Counted from the stretch's first letter, positions 27,234-35,853 are shown. The stretch: DNA of 64,000 bases from Nostoc sp. JL34 (GCF_017114945.1 NZ_JABXKQ010000131.1:1-64000); one strand, 5' to 3'. Translations and numbers: made by a program. The notes: a model not told the origin generated them from the sequence alone.

Positions 27234-27617
27234 TTAGACCTTACTGAGCAGGTCATCGTAGCGCCGCACTTCCAACAGCCTATTTTTTTCGTCCACAATG
27301 ACTACCGTAGGAGAGTAACTTTTTAACTCTTCTGGAGTGAACTGCCCGTAAGTCATTATAATCAAGCGATCGCCAATAATGCCTAGACGTGCCGCACCTC
27401 CATTTAGCTCAATGATTCCTGAATGGGCTGGAGCGGGGATCGCATAAGTAATAAAACGCTGACCGTTGGCACTATTAACTACTTGCACCTGTTCATAAGG
27501 TAAGATACCAGCTTTTTCCAAAAGGATTTCATCAATGCTGATACTACCTACGTAGTTGATATTCGCCCCTGTGAGGGTGCAGTTATGAATCTTTGCCAAA
27601 AGGAGAGTACGCTGCAT
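27234..27617 (-). CDS. panD: aspartate 1-decarboxylase
   Basis: Makes beta-alanine from aspartate for pantothenate and coenzyme A synthesis. The 127-residue proenzyme cleaves itself at Gly24-Ser25, here in NYVGSISID, to create the pyruvoyl cofactor. The following [15 protein letters not shown] and the NGAAARL-like [11 protein letters not shown] segments are family hallmarks, and Tyr and Thr residues around the active site are retained. The length is typical. ATG 27617. The MBL-fold gene begins 11 bp downstream, so the two are probably one transcript. A hairpin made of AACTCCT heptamers (about 27676-27726) lies between this gene and ppa, which reads the same way. Confidence 0.95.
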   Translation of the reverse strand: MQRTLLLAKIHNCTLTGANINYVGSISIDEILLEKAGILPYEQVQVVNSANGQRFITYAIPAPAHSGIIELNGGAARLGIIGDRLIIMTYGQFTPEELKSYSPTVVIVDEKNRLLEVRRYDDLLSKV

Positions 27618-27675
27618 TCTGGTTTGGGGTTGGTGGCAGATTTTAAAATCCGTAACAAGCGAAAGTTATCAAAGT

Positions 27676-27726
27676 GAGGAGTTAGGAATAAAAATTCATA
27701 ACTCTTAACTCCTAACTCCTAACTCC
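27676..27726. repeat. AACTCCT heptamer repeat hairpin
   Basis: AGGAGTTAGGA on one side and TCCTAACTCCT with extra AACTCCT units on the other, 5 bp past the ppa stop codon. It probably forms the 3' end of the ppa transcript and separates ppa from panD. Confidence 0.5.
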
Positions 27727-27730
27727 TCTA

Positions 27731-28243
27731 TTATCCTCTATAAGCTTTGACGGATTTTTCTACTAAAGCTGCAACCTTGTCTACATCTTGCCAACCAAGA
27801 ATTTCAGTTACCTTTTTTTCCAAATTTTTATAACTACGGAAAAATTCGGCAATTTCATCTAAGCGGTGTGGCGCTAAGTCATTCAGGGATTTTACCTGAG
27901 TGTAGCGCGGATCTTTGTCAGGAACACAAAGGATTTTTTCATCGCGATCGCCACCGTCAATCATCTCCAAGAAGCCAATCGGCCGCGCAGCAATAACGCA
28001 GCCAGGAAAGGTCGGCTCGTCAATTATGACCATACCATCTAGGGGATCGCCATCATCAGCCAAAGTATTGGGTACAAAGCCGTAGTCGTATGGATATTGT
28101 ACCGAGGAATAAAGTACTCGGTCTAGAGCAAAAGCTTCTAGTTCCTTGTCGTATTCGTATTTATTTTTACTTCCGCCAGCAATTTCAATCAGAACGTTGA
28201 TTAGACCCGGTTTCGGTTGGGCAGGAATACGGGATAAGTCCAC
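27731..28243 (-). CDS. ppa: inorganic pyrophosphatase
   Basis: Family I soluble inorganic pyrophosphatase (170 aa), which hydrolyses PPi to drive biosynthesis. The metal-binding core DDGDPLD and the flanking [11 protein letters not shown] are present, with further ligands in [16 protein letters not shown]. The start codon is GTG at 28243. It is unambiguous because GAGGAG sits six bases upstream and MDLSRIP is the usual N-terminus. It ends 113 bp before panD on the same strand with a heptamer-repeat hairpin between, so the two may be separate transcripts. Confidence 0.95.
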   Translation of the reverse strand: MDLSRIPAQPKPGLINVLIEIAGGSKNKYEYDKELEAFALDRVLYSSVQYPYDYGFVPNTLADDGDPLDGMVIIDEPTFPGCVIAARPIGFLEMIDGGDRDEKILCVPDKDPRYTQVKSLNDLAPHRLDEIAEFFRSYKNLEKKVTEILGWQDVDKVAALVEKSVKAYRG

Positions 28244-28698
28244 AAAAAACTCCTCTGATAACAGTGAATCATGGGGGCACTCTAGTCAGCTTCGCTCCCC
28301 GTGTAGAATTTTAGGGCAATATGGATCTCTTCCCAAGGATTTGTTCTACGGTATTGGAGATTGGGCACAAGAGGCAGGAGTTCTTTAATTTTGAATTTTG
28401 AATTGATTTCTCCCTCGTCTCCCCAGTTCCCTTAAATTAGCCAAAAAATGGAAAAAGCGTTGTGAAGTTTGTTCGCAACGCTTTTTCCAAGAAGGTATTA
28501 TGGATATCCTCCACCCTTAATTGCTGTTGGAGGAATTTTTGCCCCAACTCTGTTAATCCAACTGAAATCTAGAGTCACACAATCCAGATTCAGCTTATAT
28601 TGGATGAACTACATCCAATATTTACAAAGATTGTCTTAAAATCAGTGTTCTGCTTTCTTGTAGGTCTTACCGTGGGGAAATACCACTGGAAAGCTTTA
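28244..28698. other. intergenic between ppa and a small membrane protein
   Basis: No gene seen. It includes the strong hairpin 28450-28488 described separately, plus the ppa promoter near its left end. From 28560 to 28698 the sequence is unremarkable, with a TTGGATG...CATCCAA inverted pair near 28600-28620. Confidence 0.4.
28450..28488. terminator. GGAAAAAGCGTTG...CAACGCTTTTTCC hairpin
   Basis: 13-bp perfect stem (28450-28462 with 28476-28488) and a 13-base loop containing GAAGTTTGTTCG. The A/T-rich stem base gives U-rich tails in both directions, so it could terminate minus-strand transcription coming from the small membrane protein gene about 210 bp away. Confidence 0.5.
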
Positions 28699-28887
28699 TC
28701 AATCTTGATTTCCTTGGAGGTTTTGGATCAGGGGTTGCTGGTTATTTTGAACATTAGTTGAAGAATAGTGGGCGATGACAAATACGGGTAGGGTAAGAGT
28801 CAACAGAGCGATCGCAGTTCCCACAATGTCTGCCAAACGTTGGGAATATGTATCGGTAGAATTGGCAGACTGGCTATTTGAATTCAT
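28699..28887 (-). CDS. small single-span membrane protein, hypothetical
   Basis: 62 residues. A polar N-terminus (NSNSQSANSTDTYSQRLADIVG) leads into one hydrophobic segment at about 23-41 (TAIALLTLTLPVFVIAHYS), then a short Gln/Asn-rich tail. The pattern RLADIVGTAIALLTLTLP looks like a conserved small cyanobacterial membrane protein I have seen in related genomes, but no function is known to me. ATG 28887 with a weak purine-rich upstream stretch (ACGAAGAAC). It stands alone between long spacers. The coding call rests on the clean membrane-protein layout and a strong hairpin downstream. Confidence 0.6.
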   Translation of the reverse strand: MNSNSQSANSTDTYSQRLADIVGTAIALLTLTLPVFVIAHYSSTNVQNNQQPLIQNLQGNQD

Positions 28888-29717
28888 ACAAAATTGAAGT
28901 TCTTCGTAACACTGTGTAGGTCTACTCTCTGAGTGAGAGTCTTGATGCTATTTTAGCTATTTTTAAACTGTAAAATGTGTATCATTCTACAAGCTAAACC
29001 AGTTTTACAACTGTCATAATAGCGTTTCTATACATGGAATTCTTAATACCAAGTTACAAGTCAACAAATCATGTTTTATTTTGTGATTAATATTTTCAGA
29101 TGTTTCCCTGTATGCTGTAACAGTTTGCATACGTAAAGCCAACTTTAACAGCATCATAAACAACATTTTTTCGTTGCTTAAAGATTAATTAGCAAAATCT
29201 ATTTGTCCGATACTTCATGATTATAACATCCTGCAACGCCTTTGATAAGGTCATTTTACTGGAATTACTAATTTGTGATACAGAATACAAAACAGCAATT
29301 GCACTGATAGATATTCAGTATTTTCGATTGTTTAGACGGTAGTTCTACACAAAAATATTTGACACCAGAGAAGAAATGGGTCGGAATGATTTTTGTAACC
29401 AATCATAACTACCGAATAAATACAGATACATTAACTGTGTTATCCAGTATGGATTCAGTGAATACCACTAAACAAATATTTACTAATTTAAATTTTTAAA
29501 TTTATTTAAGATCACAGCAATTTTGTCAATCTATATATAGATAGAGGAAAAAATATTTTAGAAGGTGACGTAGAGGTGTGGTGCGTTATCGCCAGATTTT
29601 GCTCATACTCATATCTGAACAAAATATCCAATCCCAATTTCTAGATCCTAAATCCGTATAACTTTTTTGGATAAATCAAAATCTAAAACGAGAACCTGTA
29701 TAACAAATTAATCAGCT

Positions 29718-29749
29718 AAAAAAACCGCCACTAACTATGATAGGGCGGT
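29718..29749 (-). terminator. Rho-independent terminator on the minus strand
   Basis: Read on the minus strand: ACCGCC, a 14-base loop region, GGCGGT and seven U. It lies 375 bp past the stop of the DUF362 gene, with the compound repeat in between, so it ends either a long aspA-DUF362 transcript or an independent short RNA. Confidence 0.6.
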
Positions 29750-29867
29750 CTGGTTAAGCAATCGGAGGGTAATTACAGATTACTCTCTTAATAAATGAAA
29801 TTGTTGTAACGAAGTTTGCACTAAGAGCATCTCAATGAGTGTAAAAATACCCCTAGCCCTAGCGAAT

Positions 29868-30032
29868 GGAATTCGTGGCTATACAGACAAAACCCACCTC
29901 CGTGGGTTTAAAATTCCTTGAGTTTGCGTAGGCGGACTTCTCTGTGAGACGCTACGCGTAGCTTGCTTCTCCGTTTGCGTAGCGTCCCATAGGGAAGGAG
30001 TACGTTTGTGTAACCGCGATTTTTAATCGCCA
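29868..30032. repeat. compound hairpin repeat, diverged copy with inserted repeat
   Basis: GAATGGAATTCGTGGCTATACAG, AACCCACCTCCGTGGGTT, GCGTAGGCGGACTT and a terminal TAACCGCGATTTTTAATCGCC correspond to the elements of the copies at 26157 and 35733. The middle is expanded by GAGACGCTACGCGTAGC-type repeat DNA. Confidence 0.55.
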
Positions 30033-30125
30033 GGTATATTTGCTAAATTGGGGATTTGGGGATAAGAGGTAATGGGGATTGGAGATGGATTATTGTCCCC
30101 TTGTCTTTGTCATCTCCCCCACTCC

Positions 30126-31097
30126 CTACTCCCTTACATAAACACTCATTGGTTCCTTGATAAATCGGGTGTAAAGATGCTTAAACGTAGATTTAATTAC
30201 GCGGGGCATACCAAAATCGATGGGCATCAAATTATCTGGTAGTCGCCAATCTTCTATTTTTAATAAGTCAGGATTTAAATGCGGAAACTCTATGGCAGCA
30301 AGTTCTGGACAAACTCCTAGCCTTTGGGAAGCTGAAACTGTGGGCACTTGTTCAGGAGGAACATTGAGAATTTCTATCATTGCCCGATCTAAGGCAAATA
30401 TATCTGATGCGGCTGCTAAAATGCCTAGTTGGCGGGGTTCACCGTTACTAGGGCCATTACCTTCATGACCAATGATGCCATCTAATATGGTTAAGTTAGG
30501 GTTAATTGCTCTAGCAGTTTCTACTAACATTTCACCAAATCTATTCGCGTCTTTTCCCGCTTCCATGTGCCACCAAGCTTTCATTTTGCCAGGGACGCAA
30601 CCAAATAAGTTTTTTACGCCCAGCGTTAATGTCAACTGGGCATGAGATTTCACTTTCGGTAGGTTAATCACTACGTCTGCTTCCATTGCTTCTCTAGACA
30701 GCCGCAGATGGTTAAAATTGTCGCTAACGGTTTGGTAACGCTGACCGTGAAAATCGATGATGGGAAGATTGAGTTCTTCTAGAATAGGCAGATAGCCATT
30801 TGCTATTGCTACGCCCTTGGCACTACCAAAAGCAGGACTATCGCCCAAAAATGGCTTACCGCCAACCTGAATTACCATTTGGGCAACTTCATAAACTAGT
30901 TCGGCACGGGTGATACATTCTTTACCAGGACGCGATCCTGTAAGTAGATTTGGTTTGAGTAAAACGCGATCGCCTTTTTTTACAAACGCTGCCATTCCTC
31001 CAAAAGGTTCCAGCAGCGTGACTAAGGATTCTCGTAAAGCCTCTCGTTCGTAAGATGTAGCCCGAATGAGACTAACAGATGGTTTTTGAGTTTGCAT
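30126..31097 (-). CDS. DUF362 domain-containing protein
   Basis: 323-residue cytoplasmic protein of the DUF362 family, some members of which carry iron-sulfur clusters. This one has only the core domain. Conserved segments include VLLKPNLL near 50, GDSPAFGS near 90, VINLPKVKSHAQLTLTLGVKNLFGCVPG at about 147-175 and LDGIIGHEGNGP near 210. No Cys cluster of the CxxCxxC kind is present. The start is the ATG at 31097: the frame stays open for 37 more codons upstream, but that part is GGGGATT/GGGGACT heptamer repeat and encodes only PNPQSPIPN-like sequence. It follows aspA by 117 bp on the same strand. Its function is not established. Confidence 0.82.
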   Translation of the reverse strand: MQTQKPSVSLIRATSYEREALRESLVTLLEPFGGMAAFVKKGDRVLLKPNLLTGSRPGKECITRAELVYEVAQMVIQVGGKPFLGDSPAFGSAKGVAIANGYLPILEELNLPIIDFHGQRYQTVSDNFNHLRLSREAMEADVVINLPKVKSHAQLTLTLGVKNLFGCVPGKMKAWWHMEAGKDANRFGEMLVETARAINPNLTILDGIIGHEGNGPSNGEPRQLGILAAASDIFALDRAMIEILNVPPEQVPTVSASQRLGVCPELAAIEFPHLNPDLLKIEDWRLPDNLMPIDFGMPRVIKSTFKHLYTRFIKEPMSVYVRE

Positions 31098-31175
31098 GGT
31101 ATGGGGATTGGGGATTGGGGACTGGGGATTGGGGACTGGGGATTGGGGTGACGCGGTGAGTAATTTCCTCGTGTC
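31098..31175. repeat. GGGGATT/GGGGACT tandem repeat
   Basis: About eight units of a 7-bp GGGGATT or GGGGACT word directly 5' of the DUF362 start codon, between it and aspA. No ribosome binding site is seen, so the repeat may provide the leader. Confidence 0.75.
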
Positions 31176-31214
31176 TCCGTGTCCTCTTTCCCATTCCCAA
31201 TGCCCCATAACGTA

Positions 31215-32636
31215 TTATTCTGTTTTAAGCGGTAAGATACCACTCATTTGTTCTAGATTTAAGACTGTGGCTAAGTCTGTTTCACTCATCAACCCGCGTT
31301 CTAAAACAATTTGCCGCAGGGATTTACCAGTTTCTAAAGATTCTTTGGCGACAGCTGCGGCATTTAAATAACCGATGTGGGTATTTAGTGCGGTTACTAA
31401 AGCTAAACTGCCTTCGGCATAAGCTAAACAACGTTCTTTATTAGCTGTAATTCCCTCAATGCAGCGTTCGGTAAGTGCGGCGATGGTATTACCGAGAATT
31501 TCGATACTGTGAATTAGGTTATAAGCAATCAACGGCATCATCACATTTAATTCTAATTGTCCGGCTTGTGCAGCTAAAGCGATCGCACTGTCGTAACCCA
31601 TCACCTGAAAACACACCATTGATGTCATCTCTGCCATGACTGGGTTATATTTCCCTGGCATAATCGAGGAACCGGGTTGCACTGGAGGGAGTTGAATTTC
31701 TTTCAAGCCTGTTTTTGGCCCCGAATCCATCAACCGTAAATCATGAGATATTTTGACTAGATCCTGGGCTAAGTTGCGTAAAGCACCGGAAACATTTACA
31801 AATGGTGCCATACTCTGCATAGCTGCCATGAGATGCGGTGCAGGTTCTAAAGGAGTTTCAATCAATTCTGAAAGAACTTCTACCACACGGGCGCGATATA
31901 GAGGATGAGTATTTAACCCTGTTCCGGCTGCACTACCTCCCAAACCCAGCACCATCAAATCTCCAGAGGCGGTGTAAATCCGGTTTTGGTGTTCTGTAAG
32001 AATTTGCGCCCAAGCCCGAAAATTTTCACCCAAACGCACGGGTACTGCGTCTTGTAAGTGGGTTCTGCCAGATTTGACAATATCTTGAAATTCTACAGCT
32101 TTGTTTTCTAAAGATGCGATCGCACCATCTAAAGCTGGGTGTAATGTCTTAGATAATGCCAATAATCCACCAATGCGAATTGCAGTCGGAATCACATCAT
32201 TGGTAGACTGCCCATAATTAACGTGGTCATTGGGACTAACACGTTTGTAATTGCCCTTTTCTTCACCAAGTATTTCTAAGGCGCGATTTGCCAAAACTTC
32301 GTTGATATTCATGTGGTGGGATGTTCCAGCACCCGCCTGATAAACATCCACAACAAATTGATCGCGGAACTTCCCAGCTAAGATTTCATCAGTTGCTTGC
32401 ACAATCGCCTGACTAATATCTTGGGGAATGCAATTTAGTTCTCCATTGACAATTGCTGTAGCTTTTTTAATGATTAATCCAGCATCTACGTAAGTAGCTA
32501 GAGGCTTTATGCCGCTAATAGGGAAGTTTTCAATCGCTCGTAGCGTTTGAATGCCGTAATAAACGCTACTAGCAATTTGGCGATCGCCCATCGAATCGCG
32601 TTCGATGCGGAATTGGGAGTCTGTGTGTTCAGTCAT
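31215..32636 (-). CDS. aspA: aspartate ammonia-lyase
   Basis: Fumarase/aspartase superfamily enzyme (473 aa) converting aspartate to fumarate and ammonia. It opens FRIERDSMGDRQI...YYGIQTLRAIENFPISG, like aspartases rather than fumarases. Substrate-binding segments AGTSHHMNINEVLANRA, NDHVNYGQSTND and SGRTHLQDAVP are present. The superfamily signature GSSIMPGKYNPV (about 325-336) carries the catalytic serine loop. In a cyanobacterium it could mobilise aspartate nitrogen, for instance from cyanophycin breakdown. The reading frame is complete. The stop lies 117 bp before the DUF362 start, with a heptamer repeat in between, so they may be cotranscribed. It is divergent from pgsA. Confidence 0.92.
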   Translation of the reverse strand: MTEHTDSQFRIERDSMGDRQIASSVYYGIQTLRAIENFPISGIKPLATYVDAGLIIKKATAIVNGELNCIPQDISQAIVQATDEILAGKFRDQFVVDVYQAGAGTSHHMNINEVLANRALEILGEEKGNYKRVSPNDHVNYGQSTNDVIPTAIRIGGLLALSKTLHPALDGAIASLENKAVEFQDIVKSGRTHLQDAVPVRLGENFRAWAQILTEHQNRIYTASGDLMVLGLGGSAAGTGLNTHPLYRARVVEVLSELIETPLEPAPHLMAAMQSMAPFVNVSGALRNLAQDLVKISHDLRLMDSGPKTGLKEIQLPPVQPGSSIMPGKYNPVMAEMTSMVCFQVMGYDSAIALAAQAGQLELNVMMPLIAYNLIHSIEILGNTIAALTERCIEGITANKERCLAYAEGSLALVTALNTHIGYLNAAAVAKESLETGKSLRQIVLERGLMSETDLATVLNLEQMSGILPLKTE

Positions 32637-32767
32637 AGTATTGTTTTAAGAGAGCTTCAGAAAACAGATTTTCCCACGCAGGCACACTCAGATACACTAA
32701 TCTGCATATATTTTGCATATTTGCTTGGCTGTTTGTTGCTTTTACACTAGTTAATTTTTAATTTTCA

Positions 32768-33295
32768 ATGACCCTACCCAACTGGATTACCTTCTCTCGC
32801 CTTCTGGGTGTACCATTTCTGCTTTATGGCTTGTACAATCCTACAGTACAAGCTAGGTGGATATGTTTGGCAATTTTTATCGTTGCGGCGTTAACTGATT
32901 GGTTAGACGGTTATTTAGCGCGGAAACTCAACCAAGTTAGTGAGTTGGGTAAGTTTCTTGACCCCTTAGTGGATAAATTTCTAGTACTTGCGCCGTTGCT
33001 GGTTTTTATTGAACTAGGAAAAGTGCCAGCTTGGGGAGTGTTTTTGATTTTAGCGCGGGAATTAGCGATCGCTGGTTGGCGGGTAAATCAAACGACAATT
33101 ACCGGGGCGAACATTTGGGGTAAACTCAAAACTGTTAGTCAAATAGTTGCGATCGCACTTCTGATTGCACCACTACCTGAAGTATGGCAAAGTCCCTCTC
33201 TGATTGCCTTTTGGGTTTCTGTCGCCTTGACTTTAATCTCTGGGGGTATTTATCTTTTGCCGCAAAAAGCTAGCACTAATGAAACGACAATATAG
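32768..33295 (+). CDS. pgsA: CDP-diacylglycerol--glycerol-3-phosphate 3-phosphatidyltransferase
   Basis: Integral membrane enzyme making phosphatidylglycerol phosphate, the committed step to phosphatidylglycerol. The CDP-alcohol phosphotransferase motif DG-x2-AR-x8-G-x3-D-x3-D is complete (DGYLARKLNQVSELGKFLDP, residues about 43-66). Four or so hydrophobic segments follow. The last residues, SVALTLISGGIYLLPQKAS, have a second degenerate copy 230 bp downstream (33524-33616), with a hicB-like gene between the two. The last 17 bases overlap the start of that hicB-like frame. Length 175 aa is typical. It is divergent from aspA. Confidence 0.92.
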   Translation: MTLPNWITFSRLLGVPFLLYGLYNPTVQARWICLAIFIVAALTDWLDGYLARKLNQVSELGKFLDPLVDKFLVLAPLLVFIELGKVPAWGVFLILARELAIAGWRVNQTTITGANIWGKLKTVSQIVAIALLIAPLPEVWQSPSLIAFWVSVALTLISGGIYLLPQKASTNETTI

Positions 33296-33513
33296 TATTG
33301 TAATTCAGTGGTCTGATGAAGATAAAAAGTACGTTGTCAGCCTACCTGAGTTTGGCCCCTATGCACACTCATGGAAATACCTACGCAGATGCTCTCAAGA
33401 ATGGTGAGGAAGTGCTGGAACTTTTGATTGAAGATTACCAAGCACAAGGAAAACCACTGCCAAAGCCTTTGACTACAAACATTTCCTTTCAGTTTATCCA
33501 ATCCTTACCCTAA
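33279..33513 (+). pseudogene. HicB-type antitoxin-like protein, frameshifted
   Basis: Begins at ATG 33279, inside the last codons of pgsA: MKRQYSIVIQWSDEDKKYVV...SLPEFGPYAH. That frame then leaves the family and stops at 33407. The expected continuation HTHGNTYADALKNGEEVLELL...GKPLPKPL is in another frame and stops at 33513. The break is at GCACACTCATGG, where two bases of a CA run appear to be missing. HicB-like proteins (MxxYxVVIxWSxEDxxYVAxLPEF) are usually antitoxins, often present without a toxin. No HicA is seen. I read the gene as recently inactivated. Confidence 0.75.
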
Positions 33514-33523
33514 TTATTAGCAC

Positions 33524-33616
33524 TCTGTTGCCTTGACGTTAATATCTGGAGTAATTTACCTTATACCACAAATTCCAACTAGGGAAAATATACCTTTAAG
33601 TACAAAGTTAAACTAA
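33524..33616 (+). pseudogene. second, degenerate copy of the pgsA 3' end
   Basis: The plus strand encodes SVALTLISGVIYLIPQIPT...LN and a stop, matching the pgsA terminus SVALTLISGGIYLLPQKAS. The DNA words TTGCCTTGACGTTAATATCT and TCGCCTTGACTTTAATCTCT align. It is preceded by in-frame stops, so it is not expressed. It suggests that the hicB-like cassette arrived within pgsA, or that pgsA was partly duplicated. Confidence 0.75.
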
Positions 33617-33661
33617 AAAAGCTCCACTGGACTGATGTTTTTTTATTTGGAAGTCTCTTTC

Positions 33662-33761
33662 AACTCGGAAGTTGAGCCTCTGAACTCGGAAGTTGCACCT
33701 TTGAACTCGGAAGTTGCGCCTTTGAACCCGGAAGTTGCACTTTTGAACCCGGAACTTCAAG
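33662..33761. repeat. 21-bp tandem repeat, about 4.8 units
   Basis: Units of AACTCGGAAGTTGCACCTTTG, varying at a few positions (ACTC/ACCC, GAGCC/CACC/CGCC). They are contiguous without spacers, so this is not a CRISPR array. It lies between the pgsA region and the SMP-30 gene. Confidence 0.85.
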
Positions 33762-33868
33762 ATCAAAAGTTCAAAACTCGGAATTTTTAGAATTCACAAA
33801 CAAATAAATAGTTGAGTTGAACAAATATGAGAGGCAATTTAGCGCCTCACCTTGACACTGATACTACT

Positions 33869-34753
33869 TTATTTATCAAAATCATAGCTAAGTAATCCAG
33901 TAACATCAGTTTTGAGAGCAAATAAATCACCTGAGTAGAAACTTTTTCCTATCTCCGCTTGGCTGAGTCCAACTGAAGCAGTGGTAATGTAGAGTGTTTG
34001 CAAATCTTCGCCGCCAAAAGTGCAACTGGTTGGTAATTGCACAGGTAAATTGATCCGCAATATCTCTTCACCCTTGGGATTGAAACGAATCACACACCAT
34101 CCATCCCACATAGCTGACCAAATATTTCCTTGACTATCTATCGTCAACCCATCTGGGTAGAAAGATTCATGAGTTAAATCAACAAAAATCCGGCGATTAG
34201 TAATGTTACCTGTTACTGAATCAAAATCGTAAGCATATATCTTTTTGTGAGGAGAATCACTCAAGTAAAATGTTTTTTGATCGGGACTCCACCCCAGACC
34301 ATTAGAGATAGTCAAACCCGTTTCAATGATATGTAATGAACCGTCATGATCGTAGCGATAAAGGCTAGCCTGGGGTTTTTCTAAAGAACACATTGAGCCG
34401 ATCCAAAAACGTCCTTGAGAGTCACATTTGCCATCATTCAGACGGTTATCTGATAGATTTCCTTCAATTTCCAAAATAGGAGTAACTTCACCTGTCTGGG
34501 TGTGGAGAAATGCCAAGTGATGACGCAGTGCCATAATTAATCTATCTTTACCTGCTGTTGCGATCGCACCTACGACATCTCCCACATTAAAAAACAAGTC
34601 TTTCCCCGTAGCAGGATTGAACTGATGTACCCGATGGTTGTAAATATCGATCCAGTACAGTAGGTTTTGGGTAGAATCCCAGATGGGGCCTTCACCCAAG
34701 CGGGCACGGGACTCTAGTACATTGTGGAGTGGATATTGCAAAACCTGGCTCAT
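33869..34753 (-). CDS. SMP-30/gluconolactonase family protein
   Basis: 294-residue six-bladed beta-propeller lactonase. Metal ligands of the family are in place: Glu in GEGPIWD near 19, Asn in SNGLGWS near 150, Asp in YPDGLTID near 200. The substrate-loop segment NRLNDGKCDSQGRFWIG near 102 is typical. Such enzymes hydrolyse sugar lactones such as gluconolactone. No signal peptide, so probably cytoplasmic. ATG 34753 (MSQVLQYPL) is preferred over a TTG at 34768. It has no metabolic neighbours that would identify the sugar. Confidence 0.9.
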   Translation of the reverse strand: MSQVLQYPLHNVLESRARLGEGPIWDSTQNLLYWIDIYNHRVHQFNPATGKDLFFNVGDVVGAIATAGKDRLIMALRHHLAFLHTQTGEVTPILEIEGNLSDNRLNDGKCDSQGRFWIGSMCSLEKPQASLYRYDHDGSLHIIETGLTISNGLGWSPDQKTFYLSDSPHKKIYAYDFDSVTGNITNRRIFVDLTHESFYPDGLTIDSQGNIWSAMWDGWCVIRFNPKGEEILRINLPVQLPTSCTFGGEDLQTLYITTASVGLSQAEIGKSFYSGDLFALKTDVTGLLSYDFDK

Positions 34754-34976
34754 TTTATCAACCAACAATAGTATTTACAGAAACTAGTTTCAGTAGCCTT
34801 CAGGCAATTCTAAAAAACGTTTGCCTGACTAATAAAGAAAATTTTCATTCCTGTTTCAGTAAAGACTAAAAACGCAATTTATCGCGTCTTTCTCAGGTAG
34901 AAGAAAATATTTTTGATTTTGACTCAATTTTTACTGCGATCCGTTAACTTAAAATTAGTCGGTCAAGATTCCCGTT

Positions 34977-35702
34977 ATGTACCAAACAGACCCGCCTCTC
35001 TCTCCCAAAGAAGTCCTACCAACCATGTACGATCTTCCCAGTGAATACCCGGAGGACTCTGGTTTGCCTGACGAATTTCACCTTTTTCAGCCCCAACTTC
35101 TGCGCGAAACCTTCTGTCCACCTAACTATCCAGCAGAGGAAGTATTTGTTGCCAGTGACTTAAACCTTTACTATGACCTGCGGCATACACTATGGTACAA
35201 ACGCCCAGACTGGTTTGCTGCTGTGGGAGTTTCGCGTCTCTACGAACAGCAAAACTTGCGTCTGAGTTATGTTATCTGGCAAGAAGGGGTCGCTCCTTTT
35301 GTAGTGGTAGAATTGCTTTCTCCTGGCACTGAAAAAGAAGACTTAGGACAAACTCTGCGGGAAATTAACCAACCACCGACCAAATGGGAAGTTTATGAGC
35401 GGATTTTGCGAGTTCCTTACTACATTGTTTTTGACCGCTACAGTGACAAACTCCAAGTATTCCAATTAGTTGCAGATAGTTACAGCGAATTGGACTTGAG
35501 TACTCCACGGGTGTGGATGCCGGGTTTGGAACTGGGCTTAGGACTTTGGCAAGGTTCTTACCAACAAATTGAGAGATTGTGGCTACGTTGGTATGATGCA
35601 TTCGGGAATTGGCTTCCCACGCCGCTAGAACGAGAAAGTCAACGTGCTAACAGATTAGCAGCACAACTGCGAGAGTTAGGCGTTAACCCTGATGAGTTAT
35701 GA
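34977..35702 (+). CDS. Uma2 family (DUF820) endonuclease-like protein
   Basis: 241 residues of the Uma2/DUF820 family, a restriction-endonuclease-like PD-(D/E)xK fold greatly expanded in cyanobacteria. The core shows RPDWFAAVGV near 78-87 (catalytic Asp), VVVELLSPGTEKEDLG near 110-125 (Glu and Lys) and VPYYIVFD near 145. The C-terminus (RESQRANRLAAQLRELGVNPDEL) is the charged coiled tail shared by many members. A broken copy of such a tail lies at 56303-56458. ATG 34977 is the first in frame. The biological role of the family is unclear. Many copies are probably remnants or components of selfish or defence systems. Confidence 0.88.
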   Translation: MYQTDPPLSPKEVLPTMYDLPSEYPEDSGLPDEFHLFQPQLLRETFCPPNYPAEEVFVASDLNLYYDLRHTLWYKRPDWFAAVGVSRLYEQQNLRLSYVIWQEGVAPFVVVELLSPGTEKEDLGQTLREINQPPTKWEVYERILRVPYYIVFDRYSDKLQVFQLVADSYSELDLSTPRVWMPGLELGLGLWQGSYQQIERLWLRWYDAFGNWLPTPLERESQRANRLAAQLRELGVNPDEL

Positions 35703-35732
35703 AAATGCGATCACATCAGTCAACTTAAGCGA

Positions 35733-35853
35733 AACGGGCAGTTAGAAACCTCGCTAGACAAACAAAACCCACCTCCGTGGGTTTCAAACCCTTAATTTGA
35801 CCTTAGTCCGCGGAGGCGGACAATGCCAGTGTAGCCGCGAATTCTATTCGCCT
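35733..35853. repeat. 120-bp compound hairpin repeat, copy 2
   Basis: CAGTTAGAAACCTCG, AACCCACCTCCGTGGGTT, AGTCCGCGGAGGCGGACA and TAGCCGCGAATTCTATTCGCC. It closely matches 26157-26276, but its first hairpin is decayed and its middle hairpin lies in the opposite orientation. It sits between convergent genes. Confidence 0.75.

Larger units (their letters stand above)
28888..30125. other. 1.24-kb non-coding stretch
   Basis: No reading frame of note. It is very AT-rich up to about 29700. It contains a minus-strand terminator-like hairpin (29718-29749) and a diverged copy of the compound hairpin repeat (29868-30032), with GACGCTACGC-type repeat DNA inside it (about 29945-30005). A small RNA or untranslated region is possible. 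Confidence 0.5.

Noticed and set aside
31098-31208. N-terminal 37-residue extension of the DUF362 protein
   Set aside because: It is encoded by GGGGATT heptamer repeats and lies before the conserved start; treated as untranslated.
33662-33761. CRISPR-like array
   Set aside because: Units of 21 bp are contiguous with no unique spacers and no cas genes are present.
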